Assembly: GCF_002939985.1 (NCBI RefSeq)
Contig: NZ_MDFM01000004.1
Coordinates: forward strand, 1 to 64,000
Direction: 5' to 3'
Origin: Xanthomonas hortorum pv. cynarae
GTDB lineage: Bacteria > Pseudomonadota > Gammaproteobacteria > Xanthomonadales > Xanthomonadaceae
DNA length: 64,000 bases
Shown here piece by piece: positions 8,866 to 17,092 of the stretch. The notes beneath the pieces are model-generated. The model saw only the letters and a list, made by a program, of their open reading frames with translations. It was not told the DNA's origin and searched no databases. The position numbers were made by a program, and so were the translations under genes. Numbering within the stretch: position 1 is the stretch's first letter; every line of letters begins with the position of its first letter.

Positions 8866-10721
8866 GTTCGCGCCGCTGGTGCGGGTGGCTGTGGTTGGCC
8901 GCCGTGATCGCACCGGCGGCGCAGGCCGAGTTGCATGTTGAAGTTGTTCCGTTGGACCTCAGTCCGGCGCAGATCGCAGCAACGCATGTCTTAGTTGAAC
9001 AGGTGACGCAGCGTCTGCCGTCAGGGTGGACGCTGCGCATCACTGCACCGATCCAGCTGCAATGGCGCACGGATCTACCGGCGCACGTGCATGGTCGTGC
9101 GATCGGCCAGCGCGTTCTGCTCGATCGCGTGTTGCTGCAGGCGTGGAGCGCGCAATCGGCGACGGCGCAGGCGGATATCGACGCACCGGCCACGCGCGCG
9201 GCAATGGCGGCCGTGGTGCACGAGCTGGCACATGTGCTCGATCGTGGCCCGCAAGGCGGGTTGTCGCGCGATCCGCGTCTGCGCGATCTGGCTGGCTGGC
9301 AGGTGCGTCCATGGCGGCTCGGGCGTGGCGAAAATCAATTCAGCGATCGCAGCCCCGACGACTACGAACGGCGTAGCCCCGCCGAGTTTGTTGCGGTGAA
9401 TCTCGAACATTACGTGCTGGATGCCGACTATCACTGCCGGCGCCCGGCGCTGTCTGCGTGGTTTACCGAACAACTTGGCGCGCCACGCGCGGTCAGCGCG
9501 TGCGAAACGACATTGCCGTACCTGCAGGCCGATAGCGATGCCGGTGCGATGTCGCTGCTGCGGCTGGATCCAGCGCGCGTGTACGCGGTGGACTATTTGC
9601 TGGCAGAGGGCAACGAGCAGCCGATGAGTCGCTGGGGCCACAGCATGTTGCGTCTGGTGATCTGTGCGCCTGGCCGTATACCTGGTCCGGATTGCCGCAT
9701 GGATCTGCAGTATCACAGCGTGTTGTCGTTTCGCGCCTTTGTCGGCGATGTGCAGATTTCCAGCTGGCGCGGGCTGACCGGCTCCTATCCGTCGCGGCTG
9801 TTTGTACTGCCGTTGAATCAGGTGGTCGACGAATACACCAAGGTCGAACTGCGCGCTTTGTCGTCGGTGCCGTTGAAGCTCACGCCCGAGGAAATCGCCG
9901 CGCTGCTCGCCCGCGTGGCGCAAGTGCATTGGAGCTACGACGGGCGCTATTACTTCATCGGCAACAACTGTGCGGTGGAAACCTACAAGCTGCTGCACGA
10001 CGGCGTGCCACGCCTGGCCGCAGCCAGGTTGTCGTCGATCACCCCGCGCGGTGTGCGGCATCGCTTGCAACGCGCCGGCATCGCCGACATGCAGGTGCTG
10101 GACGACCGTGCGCAAGCGATCCGTCAAGGTTATTACTTCGAGTCGGCAGCCGCGCATTACCAGACCATGTTCGAGGTGATCCGCCGCGGCATGCCGGTGC
10201 CGCAGACGAGCGTGGAGCAATGGCTGGATGCACGCCCGGATGCACGTGCGCAATGGTTCGATCAAGGCGGTTTGCGCGAGACGGCAGCGGCCTTGCTGCT
10301 CGAACAAGCTGCATTGCGGCGACAGGAATTGCTGGCGCGCGATGCGCTCAAGCGCCTGCTGCAACCGGGTGCTGCCGGGCGTGATGCTGTGCAAGGCCAG
10401 CTACAGGCGTTATTCGCACGGCAGGCGCAACTCAGTCACCCGGCCACGCTGCTGGGAACGTCCGGTTACGGAGTGCCTCAGGCAGACGAGCAGCAACAAC
10501 TGACCGCACGCGTGGCGCAAGAAAGTGGCGTGTTGATCGATGGTTGGAAGCAGCTGCAAGCGCTGGGTCGTCAGCAATTGCCGGCCGACGTGCGCATTGG
10601 ATTGGAGCAGGGCGAGGCGAATGTTGAGCGCTTGCGCGCGCGGCTGCGTGTGCTCGCACGCGGCGATGCGGCTGCCGACAAGGTGCAGCCGGATATGGGC
10701 ATGCCGCTGGAAGCGCAATAG
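8862..10721 (+). CDS. Exported DUF4105-family protein
   Basis: A 619-residue protein with a signal peptide (tryptophan-rich WCGWLWLAAVIAPAAQA). The N-terminal part (residues ~25-215) contains HELAHVLDRG, a metalloprotease-like HExxH motif. The central part (~245-420) resembles DUF4105, with RWGHSMLRLV and NNCAVETYKLL; the conserved His and Cys suggest a cysteine-hydrolase fold. The C-terminal ~170 residues are helical, charged and glutamine-rich. The start is GTG, overlapping the stop of the preceding small exported gene. Probably periplasmic or envelope-associated; the substrate is unknown. The combination of HExxH and DUF4105 regions is worth noting. Confidence 0.8.
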   Translation: MSSRRWCGWLWLAAVIAPAAQAELHVEVVPLDLSPAQIAATHVLVEQVTQRLPSGWTLRITAPIQLQWRTDLPAHVHGRAIGQRVLLDRVLLQAWSAQSATAQADIDAPATRAAMAAVVHELAHVLDRGPQGGLSRDPRLRDLAGWQVRPWRLGRGENQFSDRSPDDYERRSPAEFVAVNLEHYVLDADYHCRRPALSAWFTEQLGAPRAVSACETTLPYLQADSDAGAMSLLRLDPARVYAVDYLLAEGNEQPMSRWGHSMLRLVICAPGRIPGPDCRMDLQYHSVLSFRAFVGDVQISSWRGLTGSYPSRLFVLPLNQVVDEYTKVELRALSSVPLKLTPEEIAALLARVAQVHWSYDGRYYFIGNNCAVETYKLLHDGVPRLAAARLSSITPRGVRHRLQRAGIADMQVLDDRAQAIRQGYYFESAAAHYQTMFEVIRRGMPVPQTSVEQWLDARPDARAQWFDQGGLRETAAALLLEQAALRRQELLARDALKRLLQPGAAGRDAVQGQLQALFARQAQLSHPATLLGTSGYGVPQADEQQQLTARVAQESGVLIDGWKQLQALGRQQLPADVRIGLEQGEANVERLRARLRVLARGDAAADKVQPDMGMPLEAQ

Positions 10722-10756
10722 TGACCCGGACTCCCGGGTTAGCTGAGCAGTACAAG

Positions 10757-10883
10757 CCCCTCTCCCATCGGGAGAGGGGTTGGGGTGAGGGTACGGGGCG
10801 AAGCTCTCGTGTGGGTCCAGCTGCACGAGGCTCCCGCACCCTCATCCGCACCTGCGGGGCACCTTCTCCCGGTGGGAGAAGGG
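10757..10883. repeat. REP-like double-hairpin repeat
   Basis: Two hairpins, CCCCTCTCCC-atc-GGGAGAGGGG (10757-10779) and CTTCTCCCGGTGGGAGAAG (10864-10882), flank inverted segments GGGTGAGGGTACGGGG and CCCGCACCCTCATCCGC. Repeats of this type are common between genes in this bacterial group. It lies between two convergent genes and may end transcription. Confidence 0.8.
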
Positions 10884-10898
10884 CTACACCGGCATACC

Positions 10899-11285
10899 TC
10901 AACCAGCTGGTTTCAGATCCGCTTGTATCGAATACTTGCGCAGCCATTCGATGACATGCGCATCGCTGCGGTACTGCCTTAGTAGCTTGGCCAGCCGCGC
11001 CGGCGCTGGTGTGCAGAACTGCGCAATCGCCACTTCGATCTCGTGTCGACGGTCGGCATCTTAGGTCTCTTCCCCAGCGAAGTGCTCGCAGGTGTCGTAG
11101 TCCTCCACCAGCGTGCGCACATCCTCCGGCATGCCGCACAGGCCCGGAGGATGTTGCAGCCATTCGTCGTCCACCTTGGTGTCGGTGCAGGCCACCGGCG
11201 CGGGCTTGGATGCGGATGTCGGCGCGGGTTGCTCCGTGCAGGCGGCCAACAGCCCCAGCGTCAGCACAACGAACAGCTTGCGCAT
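10899..11285 (-). pseudogene. Small lipoprotein gene interrupted by an in-frame stop
   Basis: The intact first part encodes 74 residues: a lipoprotein signal ending in the lipobox LLAAC, then CTDTKVDDEWLQHPPGLCG and DTCEHFAGEET. A TAA at 11061-11063 stops it. The same frame then stays open for 53 more codons (beginning DADRRHEIEVAIAQFC, ending SIQADLKPAG) to TGA at 10899-10901. The downstream peptide looks coding: charged and amphipathic, with a further Cys, and directly continuous in frame. The simplest reading is a TAC/TAT-to-TAA nonsense change in a ~128-residue lipoprotein. The ATG overlaps the efpL stop (TGATG), so it is cotranscribed. Alternatively the 74-residue form is functional. Confidence 0.6.
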
Positions 11286-11851
11286 CAGTCGGCGCGGCCC
11301 GCGAATTCGCCGGTGGTGGTGTTGACCAGCACGCGCTCGCCGTTGGTGATGTACTCGGGCACCATGATTTCCAGGCCGGTGTCGAGCTTGGCCGGCTTGG
11401 GGCGCTTGGTGGCGGTGCCGCCCTTGAGCTCGGGCGGGGTTTCGATCACTTCCAGCGTCACCGTTTGCGGCAACTGCACCGCCACCGGCTGGTCGTCGAT
11501 CACCTGCACGTAGATGCCGGTCAGCCCGTCGGTAATGTAGCCGGCATCGGTGCCGATCACATCCGCGTCCAGCGTGTACGGGGTGAAGTCCTCGTCGTCC
11601 ATGAACACGAAGGCCTCGCCGTCCTTGTACGAAAACGTGGACAGACGACGCAGCAGCTCCACTTCCGGCAGGTTGTCGTCGGCATCGAAGCTGGCGTCGG
11701 TCTTCATCCCGCCCGGCACGCTGTACGTGATGAAGCGGAAGCGCACATTGCCGCCGCGGCCTTGCGGCGAGCTGCGTTCGATGTCGCGGATCTGGTAAAT
11801 GCCGCCGTTGTATTCGACGACGTTGGCTTTCTTGATGTCGTTAGCTTTCAT
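11285..11851 (-). CDS. yeiP: Elongation factor P-like protein (EfpL/YeiP)
   Basis: A 188-residue three-domain protein of the EF-P family that acts at the ribosome P/E site to relieve stalling. It begins [19 protein letters not shown], and the tip loop of domain I reads [14 protein letters not shown]. It has no lysine at the position modified in canonical EF-P and instead has the arginine-rich loop of the EfpL/YeiP subfamily. The C-terminal OB domain contains [21 protein letters not shown]. Length is as expected. The start codon directly abuts a repeat (11852-11952), so no Shine-Dalgarno sequence is visible. The next gene overlaps its stop by one base. Confidence 0.92.
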   Translation of the reverse strand: MKANDIKKANVVEYNGGIYQIRDIERSSPQGRGGNVRFRFITYSVPGGMKTDASFDADDNLPEVELLRRLSTFSYKDGEAFVFMDDEDFTPYTLDADVIGTDAGYITDGLTGIYVQVIDDQPVAVQLPQTVTLEVIETPPELKGGTATKRPKPAKLDTGLEIMVPEYITNGERVLVNTTTGEFAGRAD

Positions 11852-11952
11852 GGGAATCGGGAGTTGGGAATGGGGAATCGGAAACGCCGAGTACGGGGTG
11901 CTGAGAGTAGGGCGCCGTTACGATTCCCCATTCTCGATTCCCCATTCCCGGC
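11852..11952. repeat. Inverted GGGAATGGGGAATCG repeat
   Basis: The left arm (11852-11880) and right arm (11921-11952) carry GGGAATGGGGAATCG-type units in opposite orientation. The same sequence type recurs at 18357-18388. It fills the whole gap between efpL and the SDR gene and touches both. Confidence 0.75.
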
Positions 11953-12722
11953 TACTTGGGCGCCAATCGCACGCCGCCGTCCAGGCGAATCACTTCGCCG
12001 TTGAGATAGCGATTGCGCAGGATGAAGGCGACGGTGTCGGCGTATTCGTCGGGTTGGCCCAGGCGCGAGGGGAACGGGATCGACGCGGCCAACGATTGCT
12101 GTACGGCCTCGGGCATGCCATCCACCATCGGGGTCCAGAACACGCCCGGCGCGATCGTCATCACGCGGATGCCGAAGCGCGCCAGTTCGCGTGCCATCGG
12201 CAAGGTCATGCCGACCACGCCGCCCTTGCTGGCAGCGTAGGCAGCCTGGCCGATCTGGCCTTCATAGGCGGCCACCGACGCGGTGTTGATGATCACCCCG
12301 CGCTCGCCATCGTCGCCGGCGGCGTTGTGCTGCATCACATCGGCCGCCGCCTTGGCGACATTGAAGCTGCCGACCAGGTTGACCAGCACGGTGGTGCGGA
12401 AGGTCGCCAGCGGCATCGGTGCTTCCTTGCCCAACACGCGGCCCGAGCCCAGGATGCCGGCGCAGTTCACCGCAAGGTTGAGCCCGCCCAGCGCCTGCGC
12501 GGACTGCGCCACGTTGGCGGCAACCTGCGCCTCGTCGGTGACGTCGGTGGCGAAGTAATGCGCGTTGCCGGCGCCGAGCAAGGCCAGCGCCGCCTCGGCC
12601 TTGTCGGCATTGACGTCGAACAAGGCGACCTTGCCGCCGTCGGTCACGATGCGCTGCGCCACGGCCAAGCCCAGGCCCGAAACGCCGCCGGTGACAATGG
12701 CAAGAACAGAAGATGGCTGCAT
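11952..12722 (-). CDS. SDR-family 3-hydroxyacyl-CoA dehydrogenase (probable)
   Basis: A 256-residue short-chain dehydrogenase. The cofactor motif VTGGVSGLGLAVA near residue 11 and LFDVNADKAE at the end of beta-2 indicate NAD(H); NCAGI and the catalytic YAASKGG follow (with Ser in NTASVAAYEG). The overall pattern resembles type II 3-hydroxyacyl-CoA dehydrogenases (HSD10-like), which act in branched-chain acyl-CoA breakdown. It sits 150 bases downstream of mvaB and liuC on the same strand, supporting a role in leucine/isoleucine catabolism, though the exact substrate is inferred. Confidence 0.85.
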   Translation of the reverse strand: MQPSSVLAIVTGGVSGLGLAVAQRIVTDGGKVALFDVNADKAEAALALLGAGNAHYFATDVTDEAQVAANVAQSAQALGGLNLAVNCAGILGSGRVLGKEAPMPLATFRTTVLVNLVGSFNVAKAAADVMQHNAAGDDGERGVIINTASVAAYEGQIGQAAYAASKGGVVGMTLPMARELARFGIRVMTIAPGVFWTPMVDGMPEAVQQSLAASIPFPSRLGQPDEYADTVAFILRNRYLNGEVIRLDGGVRLAPK

Positions 12723-12872
12723 GCGGTGGTTCCCCGGGAAACGTTGGATGCCGATGGAGGCTGGCGGCGATCGGTGGGCGAAGCGGTCGGCAATTCTAGC
12801 CGAAGCGTCCAGGCGATCGCCCTGGCGGCAGGGGGCGTGAGTAGGCTGCGGGCGAGCTGTTGCGTTAACGCC

Positions 12873-13769
12873 TCAGCCAGCCGCCGCCAACGCCTTGCCG
12901 ACCTTGCTGCCGGTCTCGCGGCCGAGCAGTTGCGCCAGCCAGCGGCCGGTGCGGGCGAGGGCAGCCAGATCGATGCCGGTTTGCATGCCTAATCCGTGCA
13001 GCAGATAGACCACATCTTCGCTGGCCACATTGCCGCTGGCGCCCTTGGCATACGGGCAGCCGCCGGCGCCGGACACCGCCGCATCGACCACGCGCACGCC
13101 TTGCTCCAGGCAGGCGGCGATATTGGCCAGCGCCTGGCCGTAGGTGTCGTGAAAATGCACGGCCAATGCCTGCATCGGCACGACTTGTGCGACTGCGGCC
13201 AACATCTGGCGCGCCTTGACCGGCGTGCCGACGCCGATGGTGTCGCCCAGCGAAATTTCATAGCAGCCCAGCGCGTACAGCCGCTGCGCGACACTGACCA
13301 CGTCGGCCACCGGCACGGCGCCCTGATACGGGCACCCCAGCACGGTGGAGACGTAACCGCGCACGCGCACACCGTCGAGCGCGGCCTGTTCCAGGACCGG
13401 GCGAAAGCGCTCGATCGATTCGTCGATGCCGGCATTGGTATTGGTGCGATTGAAGGCTTCGGACGCCGCAGTGAACACCGCCACTTCCTGCGCGCCGGCC
13501 GCGCGTGCCCGCACATAGCCCTGCAGGTTCGGCACCAGCACCGGATAGGCAATCCCCGGCGCCTGGGTGATGCCGGCAAACACCTCGGCCGCATCGGCCA
13601 GTTGCGGCACCCAGCGCGGGCTGACGAAGCTGGTTGCTTCGATGGTGCGCAGTCCGGTGGCCGAGAGTTGATCGATCAAGGCGATCTTGTCGGCGGTCGC
13701 GATCGGTTGCGCTTCGTTCTGCAAGCCATCGCGCGGGCCGACTTCGACAATGCGCACGAACGCGCTCAT
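12873..13769 (-). CDS. mvaB: Hydroxymethylglutaryl-CoA lyase
   Basis: A 298-residue TIM-barrel lyase that splits HMG-CoA to acetoacetate and acetyl-CoA, the last step of leucine breakdown. Diagnostic motifs are VEVGPRDGLQNE at residues 8-19 (metal-binding Asp and catalytic Arg), HFHDTYGQALAN (metal-binding His pair) and SGAGGCPYAKGASGN, which carries the catalytic Cys. The ATG overlaps the liuC stop by four bases, so the two are translationally coupled. Length is typical. Confidence 0.95.
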   Translation of the reverse strand: MSAFVRIVEVGPRDGLQNEAQPIATADKIALIDQLSATGLRTIEATSFVSPRWVPQLADAAEVFAGITQAPGIAYPVLVPNLQGYVRARAAGAQEVAVFTAASEAFNRTNTNAGIDESIERFRPVLEQAALDGVRVRGYVSTVLGCPYQGAVPVADVVSVAQRLYALGCYEISLGDTIGVGTPVKARQMLAAVAQVVPMQALAVHFHDTYGQALANIAACLEQGVRVVDAAVSGAGGCPYAKGASGNVASEDVVYLLHGLGMQTGIDLAALARTGRWLAQLLGRETGSKVGKALAAAG

Positions 13770-14578
13770 GCCATGTCCTCCGGCACCCAGGCCGGCGCGC
13801 GCTTGTCGAGAAAGGCGCTCAAGCCTTCCTGGCCCTCGGGCGAGACGCGCAGGCGCGCGATCCACGCGGCATTGGCCGCATCGATGGCATCGCGGTCGGC
13901 AGGCGGCAACACCGAACGCACCAGGGATTTGGCGCTGGCCGCCGCCAGTGGTGCGGCCGCCAGCAGCAAGCGGACCTGTCGCTCCACCGCGATGTCCAAT
14001 TGATCGGCGGCAACCAGTTGATGCAACAGGCCCAGCAACTGCGCCGTGCTGGCGTCGAAAATTTCGGCAGTGGCGAACCAGCGCCGCGCCTGGCGCGCGC
14101 CGATCGCGGCAATCACATACGGCGAAATGACCGCTGGAAGCAGGCCTAGCTTGCTTTCGGTCAGACCGAAGCGCGCTTCGGTGCAGCCGATGGCGATATC
14201 GCAGCACGCCACCAGGCCTACGCCGCCGCCGAACGCGGCGCCATTGACGCGTGCGATGGTCGGCTTGGGCAATTCGTCGAGCGTGCGCATCAAACGTGCG
14301 AGCGCCAGTGCATCGGCAGCGTTGTCGGCCTCGCTGGCGCTGGCCATGCCGCGCATCCAGTTCAGGTCCGCGCCGGCGGAGAAGGCGCCGCCTGCACCGG
14401 TGATCACGACCACCCGGATCTGCGCCGCCTGGCCGGCCTGCTGCAAGGCTTCGGTGAGCGCGCTGATCAAGACCGCATCGAAGGCGTTGTGCACCGAAGG
14501 GCGGTTCAGTCGCAGCGTGCGGACCGCTCCCTGGTCCTCCACGATCAAGCCGGTGTCCTGCATTGCGTCAACGTCCAT
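13766..14578 (-). CDS. liuC: Enoyl-CoA hydratase, probable methylglutaconyl-CoA hydratase
   Basis: A 270-residue crotonase-fold enzyme. The oxyanion-hole segments are ITGAGGAFSAGADLNWMRGM and RVNGAAFGGGVGLVACCDI; the conserved Glu lies in FGLTESKLGLLP. Coupling by a four-base overlap to HMG-CoA lyase points to methylglutaconyl-CoA hydratase, the step immediately before it in leucine breakdown, rather than a general fatty acid enzyme. I start at MDVDAMQDTG; an in-frame ATG at 14623 would add 15 residues. The rest of a liu cluster is not adjacent: the next gene upstream is divergent feoA. Confidence 0.85.
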   Translation of the reverse strand: MDVDAMQDTGLIVEDQGAVRTLRLNRPSVHNAFDAVLISALTEALQQAGQAAQIRVVVITGAGGAFSAGADLNWMRGMASASEADNAADALALARLMRTLDELPKPTIARVNGAAFGGGVGLVACCDIAIGCTEARFGLTESKLGLLPAVISPYVIAAIGARQARRWFATAEIFDASTAQLLGLLHQLVAADQLDIAVERQVRLLLAAAPLAAASAKSLVRSVLPPADRDAIDAANAAWIARLRVSPEGQEGLSAFLDKRAPAWVPEDMA

Positions 14579-14647
14579 GAATGGGATGCGAACCATGATA
14601 GCGGCACAGCTGGCCCCAGCCATGACGCGGTGCGTCGATGCTAGAAT

Positions 14648-14662
14648 TGAGAACCATTCCTA
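14648..14662 (+). promoter_or_regulatory. Possible Fur box upstream of feoA
   Basis: TGAGAACCATTCCTA resembles the 7-1-7 Fur pattern (TGATAAT-n-ATTATCA), with most matches in the TGA and ATT cores. It lies 18 bases before the proposed feoA start, where an iron-responsive repressor would act. The match is imperfect. Confidence 0.45.
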
Positions 14663-14679
14663 ACAATCAGGCCGTCTTT

Positions 14680-14928
14680 GTGACGCTGTCCGACATGCCC
14701 TTGCATCGCGCCGCCATCGTGGATTCCGTGGAGGATCGCCTCCCCAACGACACGATTGCCCGGCGCCTGCGTGAACTGGGCTTTGTCGCTGGCGAAGAAG
14801 TGACGGTGCTGGCGACCGGGCCGGTTGGACGCGAACCGTTGCTGGTGCAGGTCGGTTACACGCGTTTTGCATTGCGTCGCAGTGAGGCCGCGCGCGTGCA
14901 GGTGCGCATCGAAGGGGCACAGGCATGA
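14680..14928 (+). CDS. feoA: Ferrous iron transport protein A
   Basis: An 82-residue SH3-like FeoA that supports FeoB-mediated ferrous iron uptake at the inner membrane. The family core ARRLRELGFVAGEEVTVLATGPVG is present, ending with FALRRSEAARVQV. I favour GTG at 14680 (MTLSDMPLHRAA) because the TLSDxPL opening is typical; ATG at 14695 is an alternative, and ATG at 14638 would run through the putative Fur box. Its stop overlaps the feoB ATG by four bases. Confidence 0.92.
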   Translation: MTLSDMPLHRAAIVDSVEDRLPNDTIARRLRELGFVAGEEVTVLATGPVGREPLLVQVGYTRFALRRSEAARVQVRIEGAQA

Positions 14929-16784
14929 ATGCGGCAAGTGTTCCGCTGCGCCTGGCCTTGGTCGGCAACCCCAACAGTGGCAAGACCGCGCTGTTCAACC
15001 AGCTGACCGGCAGCCGGCAGAAGGTGGCCAATTACACCGGCGTCACCGTCGAGCGTAAGGAGGGGCATTTCCGTGCGCCGTCCGGACGCGACTTCGCGGT
15101 GCTGGATCTGCCCGGTGCCTACAGCCTGCAACCGGCCAGCCTGGACGAAGCGATCACCCGCGACCTGTGCCGCGGTTTCTATCCGGGCGAGCCGGCGCCG
15201 GACGTGTTGGTGTGCGTGATGGATGCGACCAACCTGCGTCTGCATTTGCGCTTTGCGCTGGAGCTGCGCGAGTTGGGGCGGCCGATGATCGTGGCCTTGA
15301 ACATGGTCGACGCCGCGCAACGCCGCGGCATCGTCATCGATCTGCCGGCCTTGGAACAGGCGCTCGGCGTGCCGGTGGTCGAAACGGTGGCAGTGCGGCG
15401 CGGTGGCGCCAAGGCCTTGGTCGAGCGCATCGATGCGCAGGCCGCGAGCTTGATCGCACCGGCTGCCACGCCGCCGGCCGACGGTAACTACCATGCGCAG
15501 GTACGTCAGATTTTGAGTGCGGCGGTGACGATGCCGACGCGCACCTCGCGCGTGGATGACGCACTGGACCGTTGGTTGCTGCATCCGATCTGGGGTCTGG
15601 TGACGCTGGCGGTGGTGATGTTCCTGATCTTCCAGGCGGTGTATGCCTGGGCCACGCCGGTGATGGACCTGATCGATGCCGGCACCGCGATGCTGGGCGA
15701 GTGGGTGGGCGCCACGCTGCCGGAAGGCCCGCTCAACAGTCTGCTCAAGGACGGCATCATCGCCGGCCTGGGTGGGGTGATCATCTTCCTGCCGCAGATC
15801 CTGATCCTGTTCGCCTTCATCCTGGCGTTGGAAGAATCCGGTTATCTGCCGCGCGCGGCCTTCCTGCTCGACCGCATGATGGCCGCGGCCGGATTGTCCG
15901 GGCGCTCGTTCATTCCCTTGCTGTCGAGTTTTGCGTGTGCGGTGCCGGGCATCATGTCCACGCGCAGCATCCAGGACCCGCGCGACCGGCTTGCCACCAT
16001 CATGGTCGCACCGTTGATGACCTGTTCGGCGCGCTTGCCGGTCTACGCGTTGTTGATTGGCGCCTTCATTCCGCAGAAGACCGTGTGGGGCATTTTCAAT
16101 CAGCAGGGCCTGATCCTGTTCGCGCTGTACGCCGCGGCCATCGTCAGTGCCTTGCTGGTGTCGTGGACGATGAAGAAGTGGCGGCGCGACAAGAGCGAGC
16201 ATCCGTTGATGCTGGAGCTGCCGTCCTACCGCGTGCCGCAACTGCGCGATCTGGCCTTGGGCCTGTGGGAACGTGCGGTGATCTTCCTCAAGCGCGTCGG
16301 CGGCATCATCCTGGCGCTGACCGTGCTGCTGTGGTTTCTGCTGTCTTTCCCGGAAGCGCCGGCCAATGCGACCTTGCCGGCAATCGACTACAGCTTTGCC
16401 GGCCGCATCGGGCATGCGATGGCCATCTTCTTCGCACCGCTGGGCTTCAACTGGCAGATCTGTATCGCGCTGATCCCGGGTCTGGCCGCGCGTGAAGTGG
16501 CGGTTGCCTCGTTGGCCACCGTGTATGCATTGTCCGCCGCCGATGACGATGCCGCCGCGCAAGCCTTGTCGCCGCTGATCAGCGATGGCTGGTCGCTGGC
16601 CACCGCACTGTCGCTGCTGGTCTGGTACATCTACGCGCCGATGTGCATCTCCACGCTGGCGACCATCAAGCGCGAAACCAACTCGTGGAAGCAGATGACC
16701 ATCAGCGCGGTGTACCTGTTCGCGCTGGCCTATCTGGCCTCGCTGGTGACCTACCAAGTGGCCGTGCTGCTCGGAGCCGGCTGA
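14925..16784 (+). CDS. feoB: Ferrous iron transporter FeoB
   Basis: A 619-residue inner-membrane ferrous iron transporter with an N-terminal GTPase domain. G1 is GNPNSGKT at residues 14-21, G3 is DLPGAY, and G4 is the NMVD variant. The C-terminal membrane region has the two Gate segments, with VPGIMSTRSI and the ARxPVY-like SARLPVYALLIGAF. It is shorter than the ~770-residue E. coli protein but within the range of Xanthomonas-type FeoB. Coupled to feoA by overlap and followed one base later by a small membrane protein gene, giving a three-gene iron operon. Confidence 0.96.
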   Translation: MNAASVPLRLALVGNPNSGKTALFNQLTGSRQKVANYTGVTVERKEGHFRAPSGRDFAVLDLPGAYSLQPASLDEAITRDLCRGFYPGEPAPDVLVCVMDATNLRLHLRFALELRELGRPMIVALNMVDAAQRRGIVIDLPALEQALGVPVVETVAVRRGGAKALVERIDAQAASLIAPAATPPADGNYHAQVRQILSAAVTMPTRTSRVDDALDRWLLHPIWGLVTLAVVMFLIFQAVYAWATPVMDLIDAGTAMLGEWVGATLPEGPLNSLLKDGIIAGLGGVIIFLPQILILFAFILALEESGYLPRAAFLLDRMMAAAGLSGRSFIPLLSSFACAVPGIMSTRSIQDPRDRLATIMVAPLMTCSARLPVYALLIGAFIPQKTVWGIFNQQGLILFALYAAAIVSALLVSWTMKKWRRDKSEHPLMLELPSYRVPQLRDLALGLWERAVIFLKRVGGIILALTVLLWFLLSFPEAPANATLPAIDYSFAGRIGHAMAIFFAPLGFNWQICIALIPGLAAREVAVASLATVYALSAADDDAAAQALSPLISDGWSLATALSLLVWYIYAPMCISTLATIKRETNSWKQMTISAVYLFALAYLASLVTYQVAVLLGAG

Positions 16785-16785
16785 G

Positions 16786-17040
16786 ATGGATCTCTCGCTC
16801 ACGCTGCAATACGTGGTCATCGCATGCGCAGTGCTGCTGAGCCTGTGGGTGGTGTTGAAGAAGCAGTTCCCCGGCGTCTTGCGACGCATGCGTGGCGCGC
16901 TGGCGCTGGGTCTGCTGCGCGATGGGCGACCTGGGTGGATGCGATCGCTGGGGCGCCGCGTGGCACCACCGGCGACGCAGGGCGCGGCGGCCTGCGGTGG
17001 TTGCGACAGCTGCGGGCCCACGCCGCCGCGTAGTCACTGA
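16786..17040 (+). CDS. Small membrane protein with C-terminal CxxC cluster
   Basis: An 84-residue protein with one N-terminal membrane helix (YVVIACAVLLSLWVVL), a basic middle, and a Cys-rich tail CGGCDSCG. It starts one base after the feoB stop, so it is almost certainly cotranscribed with feoAB. It occupies the position of feoC in enterobacteria but lacks the winged-helix of FeoC; it resembles what I recall as DUF6587. The Cys cluster could bind iron or sense redox state, which is inference from position. Confidence 0.8.
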   Translation: MDLSLTLQYVVIACAVLLSLWVVLKKQFPGVLRRMRGALALGLLRDGRPGWMRSLGRRVAPPATQGAAACGGCDSCGPTPPRSH

Positions 17041-17092
17041 ACACGCTGCACTGCACAGCGCCTCGGCCACAGGCCTTCGCTATGCTTGACCC

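Noticed and set aside
14856-17021. 721-codon minus-strand frame opposite feoB
   Set aside because: Low-complexity shadow of feoB with no recognisable domain.
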